64,000 bases of DNA from Polynucleobacter sp. MG-Unter2-18 (GTDB lineage: Bacteria; Pseudomonadota; Gammaproteobacteria; Burkholderiales; Burkholderiaceae). Below are positions 8,656 through 16,356 of this stretch, in pieces. The translations under genes were made by a program, and so were the position numbers. The stretch lies in NCBI RefSeq assembly GCF_018687675.1, contig NZ_CP061302.1:1562192-1626191 (forward strand), given 5' to 3'. The notes under the pieces were generated by a model, which did not search any database, had not been told where the DNA came from, and saw nothing but the letters and a program-made list of their open reading frames with translations. Within the stretch, counting starts at the first letter, position 1; each line of letters begins with the position of its first letter.

Positions 8656-9558
8656 TTGAAAGCCTTTTATACCGACCACTATGTTTTACCACTTCCACCA
8701 GGACACCGCTTTCCGATGGAAAAGTACAGCCAGCTACGTGATTTGGTAAGCCAGCTTGTAGGCTTAGAGCTAGTAGAGGCTCCCGCCGTCTCTGACACTC
8801 AAATTCTGTATGCGCATGATCCTAGTTATCTCATCAAAATCCTCTCGGGCAATTTGAGCCCTAAGGAGCAGCAAGAAATTGGCTTTCCTTGGAGCGAGCT
8901 CATGGTGGAGCGTTCACGTCGCTCTGCTGGCGCTACCCTTGCTGCTGCGAAGGTGGCGCTGAATGAGGGCTTAGCCGCCAATCTCGCTGGCGGTACGCAT
9001 CACGCTTATCGTGATAAAGGAAGTGGCTTTTGCGTTTTTAATGATTCCGCCATTGCCGCCAGAGCACTCCAAAAGGAAATTAATCCACACTTGAAGGTTG
9101 CCATCATTGATCTGGACGTTCATCAGGGTAATGGCACTGCTGCTATTTTAGAAAATGACTCTTCCATATTCACCTTATCGATACATGGGGAAAACAATTT
9201 CCCTTTTACAAAAGAACGTAGCGATCTTGATGTTGGTTTACCAGACAAAACAGGAGATGCAGCCTATTTAGCGACGCTTCATCAAAGCCTAGAAATATTA
9301 GATACGCGCTTTAAGCCCCACTGCATTATTTTCTTAGCGGGAGCCGATCCCCACGAAGGAGATCGCTTAGGCAAGCTCAGCCTGACTCAAGAAGGAATGC
9401 GACAACGAGATAAAGCTGTTTTTCAGTATGGCTTAGATCGCCAGATTCCAATTGCTTTTAGTATGGCGGGCGGATATGGCAGAGAAATTCAGTCAACTGT
9501 AGATATTCATTTTCAGACCATCCAAACTGCACTTCAGTTTGAACAGCAATACGGTTGA
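8656..9558 (+). CDS. Histone deacetylase family hydrolase
   Basis: The start is TTG 8656, supported by the family N terminus KAFYTDHYVLPLPPGHRFP immediately after it. The zinc hydrolase motifs are complete: AGGTHHAYRDKGSGFCVFND, IDLDVHQGNGTA and LAGADPHEGDRLG. The length of 300 residues is normal for bacterial class II-like deacetylases and acetoin-utilisation-type proteins. It may deacylate proteins or acetylated polyamines; the sequence does not tell which. It is divergent from the DUF2256/CRY-DASH pair with a short shared upstream region. Confidence 0.92.
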   Translation: MKAFYTDHYVLPLPPGHRFPMEKYSQLRDLVSQLVGLELVEAPAVSDTQILYAHDPSYLIKILSGNLSPKEQQEIGFPWSELMVERSRRSAGATLAAAKVALNEGLAANLAGGTHHAYRDKGSGFCVFNDSAIAARALQKEINPHLKVAIIDLDVHQGNGTAAILENDSSIFTLSIHGENNFPFTKERSDLDVGLPDKTGDAAYLATLHQSLEILDTRFKPHCIIFLAGADPHEGDRLGKLSLTQEGMRQRDKAVFQYGLDRQIPIAFSMAGGYGREIQSTVDIHFQTIQTALQFEQQYG

Positions 9559-9630
9559 TTTACCCTGCATTGCGCTCACTATGATTTGTATTCGAACCGC
9601 CCTACTTTTATCAGCGCTAATTAGCACCAC

Positions 9631-10104
9631 TCAGTGCTGATTCGATTTATAAGTAGTCCAGTACTTCTGCATCTCAATGAATAGAAATGAAGCAGACCAA
9701 GTAATTAAGATAAAACCGGTCAGCGCTTCCACTCCAGTCAAATAGCGAAGGTAGCCCTGCGCCACAATCTCACCGTAACCTAAAGTTGTAAAGGTAACAA
9801 ATGAGAGGTAGGCACAATCCAATAAAATGCCATGGCCCGAAAGCTCACCAACGAGACCGCCCATGACAGGGAACTGCAAGGTAAAGAAGTAGCCTAAGGC
9901 AAACACCCAGATCTCCACTACATGCGCCATGAAAATAGCGCCAACCCCAACTAACACCCGAAAACGAGGTGCTATATGGGAGATTCTAGGTAGTAGTTTA
10001 TCCAGCTGAAAAAGGGCTTCGTAATGCAATAGGATCGAAATCAGTGCCAGAGATCCATTAATGATGAAGGCAGTGATGAGTAGCATCATTAAATTATCCC
10101 CCAT
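9631..10104 (-). CDS. Two-pore-segment potassium channel family protein
   Basis: A 157-residue membrane protein with about four hydrophobic segments. The selectivity-filter motif TTLGYGE sits in the pore loop (about residue 108), as in the ion channel family Ion_trans_2. There is no cytoplasmic RCK domain and no voltage-sensor arginine helix. It probably forms a simple inner-membrane K+ channel. It stands alone between the deacetylase and phasin genes. Confidence 0.85.
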   Translation of the reverse strand: MGDNLMMLLITAFIINGSLALISILLHYEALFQLDKLLPRISHIAPRFRVLVGVGAIFMAHVVEIWVFALGYFFTLQFPVMGGLVGELSGHGILLDCAYLSFVTFTTLGYGEIVAQGYLRYLTGVEALTGFILITWSASFLFIEMQKYWTTYKSNQH

Positions 10105-10195
10105 TGTCTGGGGGATAAATAATCAACCAGTAATGATCGTGTCGCTTTTTAAGGCATCTACTTTGGCAAAGTACTTTTTAATACACTAAAGAAGT

Positions 10196-10220
10196 GATAA
10201 GCCCTCAAAGAGAGCTTATC
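10196..10220 (-). terminator. Strong hairpin downstream of the phasin gene
   Basis: GATAAGC and GCTTATC arms extend through a T-G wobble and CTC/GAG to an 11-bp stem with a TTT loop. It lies 18 bp past the phasin stop. The following sequence is only moderately T-rich (ACTTCTTT), so it may stabilise the transcript rather than terminate efficiently. Confidence 0.6.
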
Positions 10221-10237
10221 AAAATAACCAATGCTAT

Positions 10238-10810
10238 TTAAGCAGCAATAGCTCTAGTCTTTTTAGATGCCCCCTTTTTAGTAGGTGCATATTGATCGTG
10301 AAATGAGTTAAATGTGCTTTCAATAGTTTTCTCGAAATTTACATAAACATCTTTTGATGCATTGTATGCCTGATCAAAGCTTTGCAAGCTAGCATCCAGC
10401 GTGAACTCAAACATGGAAATAACTGGTCCTGAACCAGCAGGAGCTGAACCAGTAATTTCTTTGGCCAATTTTTTGAGCTCAGATTTAGAATCATCAATCG
10501 ATAATTCAATCATCTTGACCACTTCTTTATTGCTCTTGCTAATGACTTTAGCTACCTTACTCTGAATAGCCGATACCTCAGAGATCACTTCTTGAGCTTC
10601 ATCAGTTTTGAAGATATCTAGAGCTTCTTTAGGATCTTTAATGGCAAGCATATGAGCTGCTTTGGTGTGAGCAGTTGCCACTACTTCTTTTGTTACATCA
10701 AAGTGGATCTCAGTCATTGCCATGGCATTTTCAATTGCCAATTGAGCTAGCTCATGTGCTGATTCAATCGCTTTTGCTTGGGTTGCGACCAATTTTTCAG
10801 TTTGATTCAT
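10238..10810 (-). CDS. Phasin family protein
   Basis: The start is ATG 10810, 7 nt after AAGGAG. The 190-residue protein is helical, rich in Ala, Glu and Lys and free of a signal peptide, with the phasin-type pattern of amphipathic heptads. A short hinge (GSAPAGSGP) lies near residue 122, and the C terminus is basic. Phasins coat polyhydroxyalkanoate granules and limit their size. No PHA synthase gene lies nearby. Confidence 0.88.
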   Translation of the reverse strand: MNQTEKLVATQAKAIESAHELAQLAIENAMAMTEIHFDVTKEVVATAHTKAAHMLAIKDPKEALDIFKTDEAQEVISEVSAIQSKVAKVISKSNKEVVKMIELSIDDSKSELKKLAKEITGSAPAGSGPVISMFEFTLDASLQSFDQAYNASKDVYVNFEKTIESTFNSFHDQYAPTKKGASKKTRAIAA

Positions 10811-10912
10811 GGTGATTCTCCTTAAGGTTTGGATTAATAAAAAATAAAAGCTAATGTTGCATTGCAGCATGCTAAATTGGATTTATGAAATTTTTATGAC
10901 AGGAAAAAGCAC

Positions 10913-11131
10913 CTACTTCATCGGAGCGCCAACCTCTACTGAATCTTTGCCAGAGGGTGATGCACTACTTTGTGAGGCAGCGCTGTTTTGATCCTCATTC
11001 GATTTGCTGGGGCGGGAAATCTTTTGTTTGGCCCAATCAGCACTAGTGGAAATATCTTTGCCCACACCTGCAACCGTGTTGCACGCTGTCAAGCTCATCA
11101 AACAGCTGATAGCCATTGCGCGCTTAATCAT
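10913..11131 (-). CDS. Entericidin-like small lipoprotein
   Basis: The likely start is ATG 11131 (MIKRAMAISC), which overlaps the stop of the upstream 56-aa gene by 8 bp and has AAGG nearby. The lipobox LMSLTACN is followed by TVAGVGKDIS, the entericidin A/B core. The C-terminal tail is Ser/Gln/Asp-rich and longer than in Escherichia coli. Entericidins are envelope lipoproteins of the antidote/toxin type in E. coli; here the role is unproved. Confidence 0.8.
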   Translation of the reverse strand: MIKRAMAISCLMSLTACNTVAGVGKDISTSADWAKQKISRPSKSNEDQNSAASQSSASPSGKDSVEVGAPMK

Positions 11132-11294
11132 TTGCATAGCCTTCACGGCCCTCATCATGTCGAATAAAGGATTCTTCTATTAAATCTCTACGACTCCTTT
11201 GATGCAGATATTCAAAGATCAAGCGTTTGAGCTTTGGTCTGGTAATTGGCTCCTGTGTATTTTCCTGGAGCTCTAAATGATCAACTTCGAGCAT
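11124..11294 (-). CDS. Small 56-aa protein upstream of the entericidin gene
   Basis: The ATG at 11292-11294 follows GGAG by 8 nt. The product begins MLEVDHLELQENTQEP and continues with a basic, helical region (KLKRLIFEYLHQRSRRDLIE). Its stop overlaps the entericidin start, indicating a two-gene operon. The protein is charged, with no membrane segment. I do not recognise the family. Confidence 0.6.
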   Translation of the reverse strand: MLEVDHLELQENTQEPITRPKLKRLIFEYLHQRSRRDLIEESFIRHDEGREGYAND

Positions 11295-11427
11295 TGCTTA
11301 TTCTCCAATTTATGATTTTTGTGAATAAATTATCAAAAATTTATGAAACGCAAATAACCCCAGTTCCATTGGGGAAATTTTTTATTTTCAAGCTATACAT
11401 ATTGTCAAAAAAATAGATTTCAACCCT

Positions 11428-11454
11428 CTTGAAATTCAAAATTAGCGCCCATAA
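11428..11454 (+). promoter_or_regulatory. Sigma-32 (RpoH) heat-shock promoter of hsp20
   Basis: CTTGAAA at 11428-11434, a 13-bp spacer and CCCATAA at 11448-11454 match the heat-shock consensus CTTGAAA-N11-16-CCCATnT almost exactly. Transcription would begin near 11461, just before the first hairpin of the leader. Confidence 0.85.
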
Positions 11455-11464
11455 ATAAAAAATA

Positions 11465-11516
11465 CCTAGGCGCCTTCGGGGCCTGGGAAATTGTGAACTT
11501 GCTTAAATTTAAGGAG
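11465..11516 (+). ncRNA. ROSE-type RNA thermometer in the hsp20 leader
   Basis: Hairpin 1 (11465-11487) is a GC-rich stem with a UUCG loop and one bulged G. Hairpin 2 (11498-11516) folds CUUGCUUA onto UAAGGAG, so UUGCU at 11499-11503 faces AGGA at 11512-11515. This is the ROSE motif, with its G-G contact and unpaired C, sequestering the Shine-Dalgarno 6 nt before ATG 11523. Established ROSE elements melt on heating and release small heat-shock mRNAs for translation. Identified by eye, not by covariance model. Confidence 0.75.
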
Positions 11517-11522
11517 AAAACG

Positions 11523-11987
11523 ATGTCTTATCCATTTGGTAGAAATGTATTACTTAGCTCTGTTGGTTTTGATCGCCTGATTAACGCCATGGAGGAAATG
11601 AGTTCTGGCGAGAACTTAAATAAGGCTCAAAGCTATCCTCCCTACAACATCATTAAAAACAATGAGCGTGACTATGCAATTGAAATTGCTGTAGCCGGCT
11701 TTAAAAATGATGAGATTGACATTACCGCTGAAGGTAACAAACTGACCGTTACCGGGAAAGTCAAAACGGAGCAGACCGGCGAATACCTACATAAGGGTAT
11801 TGCCAACCGAGACTTTAGCCACGACTTTACTTTAGCTGAAACGGTAATTGTGCGCTCTGCTGATATCGAGCATGGCTTACTGATAGTTAAGTTAGAGAAT
11901 GTCATTCCGGAAGAGAAACTGCCGCGTAAGATTTTGATTGGCGGCAATTCTAAGTTAGTGATTGAGGAAGTCAAAGAAGCTGCCTAA
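11523..11987 (+). CDS. hsp20: Hsp20/alpha-crystallin small heat-shock protein
   Basis: The start is ATG 11523, preceded by AAGGAG. The 154-residue product starts MSYPFGRNVLLSSVGFDRL, a short IbpA-like N-terminal arm. The alpha-crystallin domain follows, with YNIIKNNERDYAIEIAVAGF, EGNKLTVTGK and GIANRDFSHDFTL. It acts as an ATP-independent holdase for unfolding proteins. Expression is doubly heat-controlled by the sigma-32 promoter and the leader thermometer. Two small genes follow in the same direction. Confidence 0.93.
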   Translation: MSYPFGRNVLLSSVGFDRLINAMEEMSSGENLNKAQSYPPYNIIKNNERDYAIEIAVAGFKNDEIDITAEGNKLTVTGKVKTEQTGEYLHKGIANRDFSHDFTLAETVIVRSADIEHGLLIVKLENVIPEEKLPRKILIGGNSKLVIEEVKEAA

Positions 11988-11994
11988 TCCGGCA

Positions 11995-12023
11995 TGGCTA
12001 GCCAGGTGAACCCAGGCTAGCCA
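11995..12023 (+). other. Intercistronic hairpin after hsp20
   Basis: TGGCTAGCC and GGCTAGCCA form a 9-bp stem with an 11-nt loop, 8 bp after the hsp20 stop. There is no T-tract, so it more likely protects the hsp20 message or attenuates read-through into the 72-aa gene. Confidence 0.55.
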
Positions 12024-12043
12024 ATCAAGTAGATATTGCCATT

Positions 12044-12262
12044 ATGTATATACGCATTCATCACGGAATCATTGCCAAAAAGCGCCCAGATGACCGAATT
12101 GAAGTGGAATTTACACCACTCGTTGCGAATGACTACTTCGCCCAAATTCTAGAATCTGGATATATTGAAATTACTAAAACCAATAGTGAGAAGGCTTTTT
12201 TATCTACTGAGAAATTCGCCCAACTAATTGAGGCTAATGAGCTTCTCGTCATTGAGAAATAA
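12044..12262 (+). CDS. Small hypothetical protein downstream of hsp20
   Basis: A 72-residue, mildly basic, beta/alpha mix (MYIRIHHGIIAKKRPDDRI at the start) with no signal peptide or membrane segment. It lies 56 bp after hsp20 in the same direction and is probably co-transcribed under heat shock. I do not recognise the family. Confidence 0.6.
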   Translation: MYIRIHHGIIAKKRPDDRIEVEFTPLVANDYFAQILESGYIEITKTNSEKAFLSTEKFAQLIEANELLVIEK

Positions 12263-12265
12263 TTT

Positions 12266-12445
12266 ATGAATAATCAAAAAACCTACCTATTAGGTCTTGC
12301 GGCATTAGTTTTTCTAATGGGCTTTTTATTAACCCATTGGGATGGATCACATCCTGTAACAAGGGAGATAGCATGGGTTTTAAAGCAACTGCCTGATGTC
12401 AAAACAGTTGAGTATTTAGAAGCTTTAAAGGACGGCTCTAGATGA
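12266..12445 (+). CDS. Small single-span membrane protein (59 aa)
   Basis: The ATG at 12266 lies 3 nt after the TAA of the preceding gene. The product has an N-terminal hydrophobic helix (TYLLGLAALVFLMGFLLTHW) and a short soluble tail ending EYLEALKDGSR. The tight spacing suggests translational coupling in the hsp20 operon. The Shine-Dalgarno is weak, and no family is recognised. Confidence 0.5.
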   Translation: MNNQKTYLLGLAALVFLMGFLLTHWDGSHPVTREIAWVLKQLPDVKTVEYLEALKDGSR

Positions 12446-12504
12446 AGATATCTGAGGCCAAGGACGATCAACCATGCCACCTCCTAAAAAATGAGAAACT
12501 ATCC

Positions 12505-12562
12505 GAAGGTGGTTTTGTTGATGCTTGGTGGCGCCAGGCGGAATCGGTCAGGGCCGAGGATG
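12505..12562 (-). repeat. tRNA-3'-end-like repeat, copy 1
   Basis: About 58 bp that match 43650-43706 with roughly a dozen differences. Read leftward it ends GATTCCGCCTGGCGCCACCA, like a degenerate T-arm, acceptor and CCA, followed by a weakened terminator-like stem. Probably a decayed tRNA 3' end or attachment-site scar. Confidence 0.4.
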
Positions 12563-12579
12563 CTTAATTCTTTTGGGAA

Positions 12580-13059
12580 TCAAGCCTTGGCATGAATCTC
12601 TTTTAAACTCATTGAGTCCAGCTTTTCTAACGGCATAGATGCCAAGAGCTCAATACGCTTTTTCAATCCAATCATGACATCTTTAAATGCCTTACGCTTT
12701 TCTTCATCGCTACCTTGAACTTGCGATGGATCAGGAAAGCCCCAGTGAGCTGTCGCTGGGTTACCGGGCCATACTGGACAGACTTCACCGGCGGCATTGT
12801 CACAAACAGTCACAATGAAATCCATCTTGGGAGCATCAGGCAGGCCATACTCATCCCATGACTTAGAGCGTAGCTTATTCTCGTCGTAGCCCATCTCTAA
12901 GGCTAACTCTCTAGCGAAAGGATTGACAGCTGTACCAGGGGTTGATCCCGCGGAATATCCAACAAATAATCCGCTTTGATGCGTGGATGCCAAAGCCTCC
13001 CCCAATACTGAGCGAGCAGAGTTGTGGGTACATAAAAAGAGAATGTTGTATTGTTTCAT
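12580..13059 (-). CDS. arsC: Arsenate reductase, low-molecular-weight phosphatase type
   Basis: The 159-residue protein begins YNILFLCTHNSARSVLGEA, the CX5R catalytic loop of the LMW-phosphatase fold. A second active-site region, FIVTVCDNAAGEVCPVWPG, has the cysteines of the thioredoxin/glutathione-coupled ArsC class. FPDPSQVQGSDEEK supplies the catalytic aspartate. It reduces arsenate to arsenite. No arsB or acr3 gene is adjacent, so it may act with an exporter elsewhere or on another oxyanion. Confidence 0.9.
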   Translation of the reverse strand: MKQYNILFLCTHNSARSVLGEALASTHQSGLFVGYSAGSTPGTAVNPFARELALEMGYDENKLRSKSWDEYGLPDAPKMDFIVTVCDNAAGEVCPVWPGNPATAHWGFPDPSQVQGSDEEKRKAFKDVMIGLKKRIELLASMPLEKLDSMSLKEIHAKA

Positions 13060-13522
13060 TTGGCTCAGATCCTACTTATCGTTGATTGATTTTTTGATTG
13101 TACGTAATCTATTTTGCCAATCTATGAAAGTTTTATTACAGCCAGTTACTCATTACACTCCACCTATGACCGACCTTCCTAATATCGACAAAGCGCTCTT
13201 TCAAAATCCTGATAATGAAAAGCTACAAGTTAGCGCTGTAAGACCCTCTTAAGGTAAGACTCCCGCTTTATTAAAAGTGAGCGGCGACTCTCAATCATTT
13301 AATGCTGTATATCAAATGAGAATCCTAGGTAGATGAATTGGGATGATCACGATCCTCAATCAATCGTCAGCGCCCAAAGCATTTTTATAATTTGATGATA
13401 ACAATCGCATGAAACCTTCGGCTAATTACGGCCATGTGGTTGATATCATGGAAGCGCTGGTTAAGTTCACTTTATTCAATAGATCACAATCGCGCATATT
13501 AATTTTGGGGTTTTTGAATATT
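13060..13522. other. Gene-free stretch between arsC and the tRNA-Arg remnant
   Basis: Only short open frames occur here (for example a possible MTDLPNIDKALFQNPDNEK peptide at 13167-13252), without convincing ribosome binding sites. The stretch looks like decayed DNA beside the attachment-site remnant at 13523. Confidence 0.5.
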
Positions 13523-13567
13523 TGGCCTGCCCAGCACGATTCGAACGTGCGACCTACGCCTTAGAAG
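13523..13567 (-). tRNA. tRNA-Arg(TCT) 3'-half remnant
   Basis: Read leftward the segment contains an anticodon loop CTTCTAA, anticodon-stem 3' strand GGCGT, variable AGGTC, T-arm GCACG-TTCGAAT-CGTGC, acceptor TGGGCAG, discriminator G and CCA. Homology stops at 13567: the 5' anticodon stem is not present (AATTC instead of ACGCC complement). Such a displaced 3' half is the usual scar (att site) of an element that integrated into tRNA-Arg(TCT). It is not a functional tRNA. Confidence 0.75.
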
Positions 13568-13669
13568 AATTCGTGGCTGCTGGAAAGTCAATATATTTAT
13601 ATGGCTTGAAATATAAAAATGATGCTGCGCGAGATCTTTACCATCCTATGAAACTAAGACCTTGTTAAT
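13568..13669 (+). pseudogene. Possible C-terminal coding fragment next to the tRNA-Arg scar
   Basis: An open frame without a start encodes EFVAAGKSIYLYGLKY and ends LYHPMKLRPC before TAA at 13667-13669. The codon use looks protein-like and it abuts the tRNA-Arg remnant. It could be the tail of a gene truncated by recombination at the att site. The family is not recognised and the call is tentative. Confidence 0.3.
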
Positions 13670-13704
13670 GATTGACTGTTTTAACTAATAATAGATTTCA
13701 AACT

Positions 13705-13887
13705 TTAATTTAAATCTTCAAACTCAATCTCAGGTCCATCTTCCACCTGATAAGAGATAAGCATAGACTTTCGATATACATCTTGAACTTTGGACATGGC
13801 TTCTCTCAAACTCTCACCATGTATTCTGATCTTTGAGGTATGTGATCCACTTTCATCAAAATGACGAACTTTAATAGTCCAATACAT
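13705..13887 (-). CDS. Small hypothetical protein (60 aa)
   Basis: The product starts MYWTIKVRHFDESGSHTS and has an alternating beta-alpha appearance with an acidic C terminus (EFEDLN). It begins 3 nt after the stop of the HTH gene upstream, so the two probably form an operon. No known family recognised. Confidence 0.55.
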   Translation of the reverse strand: MYWTIKVRHFDESGSHTSKIRIHGESLREAMSKVQDVYRKSMLISYQVEDGPEIEFEDLN

Positions 13888-13890
13888 TAC

Positions 13891-14154
13891 TCAACCTACT
13901 GACTCACTTGAAGATAGAAACTGGTCTTCCGAAAGGCCAAGGTAATTGCCGATCTTCTTAGCAGCTTGTATTTTGATGTTCATTGTGTAAAAGGTGGAAA
14001 AACTTTCAGCTTCTTCAATCTCTCTTATGTGCCACTTTTTTAGGCAGACAGCTTTAGCAAGTTCTTCATAGCCTAAGCCCCTCTCCTCACGTGCTACCTT
14101 CAGCACTTCTTTGAGAATCACAATGACTACCTTTGTTTTAGGTGCTAGAAACAT
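13891..14154 (-). CDS. Helix-turn-helix protein, RodZ/HTH_25-like
   Basis: Residues 14-78 resemble the HTH_25 fold: LKEVLKVAREERGLGYEELA, then IREIEEAESF and a hydrophobic helix leading to YLGLSEDQFL. There is no transmembrane segment, unlike RodZ. It is probably a small DNA-binding or scaffold protein. It is divergent from the bactofilin gene at 14245, and RodZ-like and bactofilin proteins both concern cell shape, so a link is plausible but unproved. A later start is possible. Confidence 0.65.
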   Translation of the reverse strand: MFLAPKTKVVIVILKEVLKVAREERGLGYEELAKAVCLKKWHIREIEEAESFSTFYTMNIKIQAAKKIGNYLGLSEDQFLSSSESVG

Positions 14155-14244
14155 AGAGGCCGATTAAATAGTTGTCACAAACCGATGCTAGAGTAAGTAA
14201 TTGACAGTTTTATTACTAATCATTAACTGAGAGCGGTAGTGACT

Positions 14245-14694
14245 ATGTTTTTTAAAAAGGAGATAGAAGCGCCCCCAAATACACAATCAGAGATGATTCC
14301 CTCTAAAGACTCACCTCATAGCGAGGAGATTGGTGAAGCAATTCAAAGTGCGCCAACTTTGCCAGAAGAGCAAAATATAAGGCAGGCAGGAAATCTAGTT
14401 GTTGGCGAGGGGGTTCGCTTACGAGGTAGTTTCAACGTTCCCAATAAAACCACCGTAACCGGGTTAATTGAAGGTAGCCTTGCTACGACAGAACTATTAG
14501 TTGGGAAAGAAGGTAGAGTCCAAGGCGAAATCAATTGTCAATTAGCCGATATTGCTGGGAACGTTGAAAACGATCTTCAAGTTCATATCGCCCTTACAAT
14601 TCGGGCAAGCGCAGTAATCACAGGCAATATTTTTTACCAAGAGATTACGATTGAAAAAGGTGCCAAAATTAGCGGCCAATTAGCCAGACTTTAA
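14245..14694 (+). CDS. Bactofilin (polymer-forming cytoskeletal protein)
   Basis: The ATG at 14245 is preferred over GTG 14239. A disordered N-terminal tail of about 50 residues precedes the bactofilin core: NLVVGEGVRLRGSFN, VTGLIEGSLATTELLVG, GRVQGEINC and ASAVITGNIFYQEITIEKGA. The repeated G-x-(I/V)-x-G pattern builds the right-handed beta-helix that polymerises without nucleotide. Bactofilins organise cell-wall enzymes and polar structures. A good -35 (TTGACA at about 14202) with a weaker -10 lies upstream. Confidence 0.9.
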   Translation: MFFKKEIEAPPNTQSEMIPSKDSPHSEEIGEAIQSAPTLPEEQNIRQAGNLVVGEGVRLRGSFNVPNKTTVTGLIEGSLATTELLVGKEGRVQGEINCQLADIAGNVENDLQVHIALTIRASAVITGNIFYQEITIEKGAKISGQLARL

Positions 14695-14800
14695 TTGGGC
14701 TGAAATAACTTGGCTTAAAGTTACACAAAGAGTCAGCCAATAATCCTCATTTCTGCAATCGATAATTTACTCATTAACGCCTCACTTTGCATCTATCAGA

Positions 14801-15079
14801 TTAAGAATGATTAACCTGTCTTTTAAAAGCTGAGCTAGCTCTAAAGCCAACTGATTTCATGGCTGGAATTTGCACCGAGAGCCCAGTGGAAGGGTTGCGC
14901 CCCACTCGAGCACTTCGACTCACTTGGAGAAACGAACCCAAACCTCCAATCTGAACTACTTCATTTGCGCTAACCGCCTCCACAATTCGATATACGATTG
15001 ACTCTAATGCAAGCTTAGCAACAGTATCTGGGATATCTGCCCCGACTGCAATCAACTCTATTAGCTCTACTTTATTCAT
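14801..15079 (-). CDS. HU/IHF family DNA-binding protein
   Basis: The 92-residue protein matches HU: N-terminal MNKVELIELIAVGADI, GLGSFLQVSRSARVGRNPSTG at the arm, and PAMKSVGFRASSAFKRQV at the C-terminal helix. The arm has the conserved RNPSTG. It is divergent from canonical HupB at the N terminus, so it is probably an accessory paralogue. It is monocistronic. Confidence 0.9.
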   Translation of the reverse strand: MNKVELIELIAVGADIPDTVAKLALESIVYRIVEAVSANEVVQIGGLGSFLQVSRSARVGRNPSTGLSVQIPAMKSVGFRASSAFKRQVNHS

Positions 15080-15501
15080 ATGGCTTTTATTTCTTCGGCT
15101 TCAATATTTCCTAATTTCGTTAAGAAATTTAGCATGGCTATATGTCAATCAGTAACGCATTAGTCAATCAATTGTCATGAAGTAATTAAATATTCAAGCG
15201 GCCATTGCTCCGTATTACAAGTGAGTCTTGCTAGAAATTAATGAAAAAGATAAGCTTTAACAGCCATACAAATACTATCTTTATTAATTCAGGAGTCCCA
15301 CACCACTCAACTGTCGTTTTTAACCATCATCTAAGCGCTTAAACGAGAGATTTTTTTCATCGTGATAGACATGTAATTTTTAGATGATCACACTTTCGCT
15401 TGCAAGGTGACTGAGAGTAAAAGTAATTTCATCAAAAAAAATGCAATGCCTATCCTCTTCAGTCTATAGGTCAAAAACCTGAATAGATCCTGGAGCAAGC
15501 G
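15080..15501. other. Gene-free AT-rich stretch
   Basis: No coding region is convincing. The stretch holds the promoter region of the HU-like gene at its left end and the leader of the small gene at 15502 at its right end. No strong hairpin was seen. Confidence 0.5.
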
Positions 15502-15672
15502 ATGACAATTCATTATTATTTTAGTGAGTATGATGATTCATTTGATGAGTACACAGATTCAATTAAGCACGATCTTTTAAAAGAGCGACTTACATGGCAA
15601 CACCGAATCCGAAAACAACTTCATTTGGAATATCAATTTTATGATGATGATTTCGAATCAAACTTCGATTAA
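15502..15672 (+). CDS. Small acidic tyrosine-rich protein (56 aa)
   Basis: ATG 15502 has GGAG at 6 nt spacing. The product starts MTIHYYFSEYDDSFDEYTDS and ends YQFYDDDFESNFD, strongly acidic at both ends with a basic middle. No membrane segment and no known family. The good ribosome binding site and codon use support a real gene. Confidence 0.6.
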   Translation: MTIHYYFSEYDDSFDEYTDSIKHDLLKERLTWQHRIRKQLHLEYQFYDDDFESNFD

Positions 15673-15819
15673 CGAACATTTCCGTCCAATAGGCTGGTGC
15701 ACTCTTATTCAAATATTTCTCACCACCAATACTTGAACAAATGAGGCCCAACACACGCGATGGTAATTAGAGCAAATACAGCCTTAAACCACAGGTGCTA
15801 GCATTAATTTTTAGTCTTA

Positions 15820-16053
15820 TTACTCAAACTCAAGCTCGAGATGCAGACAAAATTCTGCGTCAGCTAGCTCTGCACATTCCGCAGCATTCATCTGGTCTTC
15901 AAATGACAGTTGCGCAAAACGCTCTGCGGCTATGAAATTATTTTCCCTGTAGTTATCTAATGCTAATAACTGATTCCATGCCGCCTTTTGATAATACTCA
16001 GCAGACATTCTCCTGAGATTGATAATTTTGTCACTTAGACTTTGATTTAGCAT
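15820..16053 (-). CDS. Small helical hypothetical protein (77 aa)
   Basis: ATG 16053 is preceded by AAGGAG at 7 nt. The product is helical (MLNQSLSDKIINLRRMSAEY; FIAAERFAQLSFEDQ) and ends acidic. It is not recognised. It lies in the run of small genes between 15.5 and 17.2 kb. Confidence 0.6.
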   Translation of the reverse strand: MLNQSLSDKIINLRRMSAEYYQKAAWNQLLALDNYRENNFIAAERFAQLSFEDQMNAAECAELADAEFCLHLELEFE

Positions 16054-16356
16054 TTTTTATCTCCTTCAATTTTTATTGAACTTGATTGTGATGCTCCACT
16101 TTTCTCATGACATCTCTGTGAATGCTTTAAAGTTTTTGTCACATTTGAAGCCCTTTTATCAAGCCCAAATATGACAATTTCACCTCTTAAAATTTAGCTC
16201 TCAATATTTCAGTTAACGATAGATTTGTCACATTTATTGATTGAGAATGCAATCTACTTATGGGAGATGAAGAGCAATTCTGCTCCTTTCCGGTCTCCTC
16301 AGTTTGCTCTAACAGCCCATAGGTAACCACTTCTAATTAATTTAGGGAGATCGCTA
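16054..16356. other. Intergenic region with TGTCA-type repeats
   Basis: No gene seen. TTTGTCACATTT occurs at about 16136 and 16229 and ATATGACAATTT at about 16189, suggesting shared operator or promoter elements for the divergent small genes on either side. Confidence 0.35.

Noticed and set aside
11465-11487. The UUCG-capped hairpin as a leftward terminator
   Set aside because: A T-rich run lies on the minus side, but no leftward gene ends here, and its place at the start of the hsp20 leader fits a ROSE upstream hairpin better.
12442-12567. A 41-codon frame after the small membrane protein gene in the hsp20 operon
   Set aside because: Most of it lies in the tRNA-like repeat also found at 43650, so it is probably chance.
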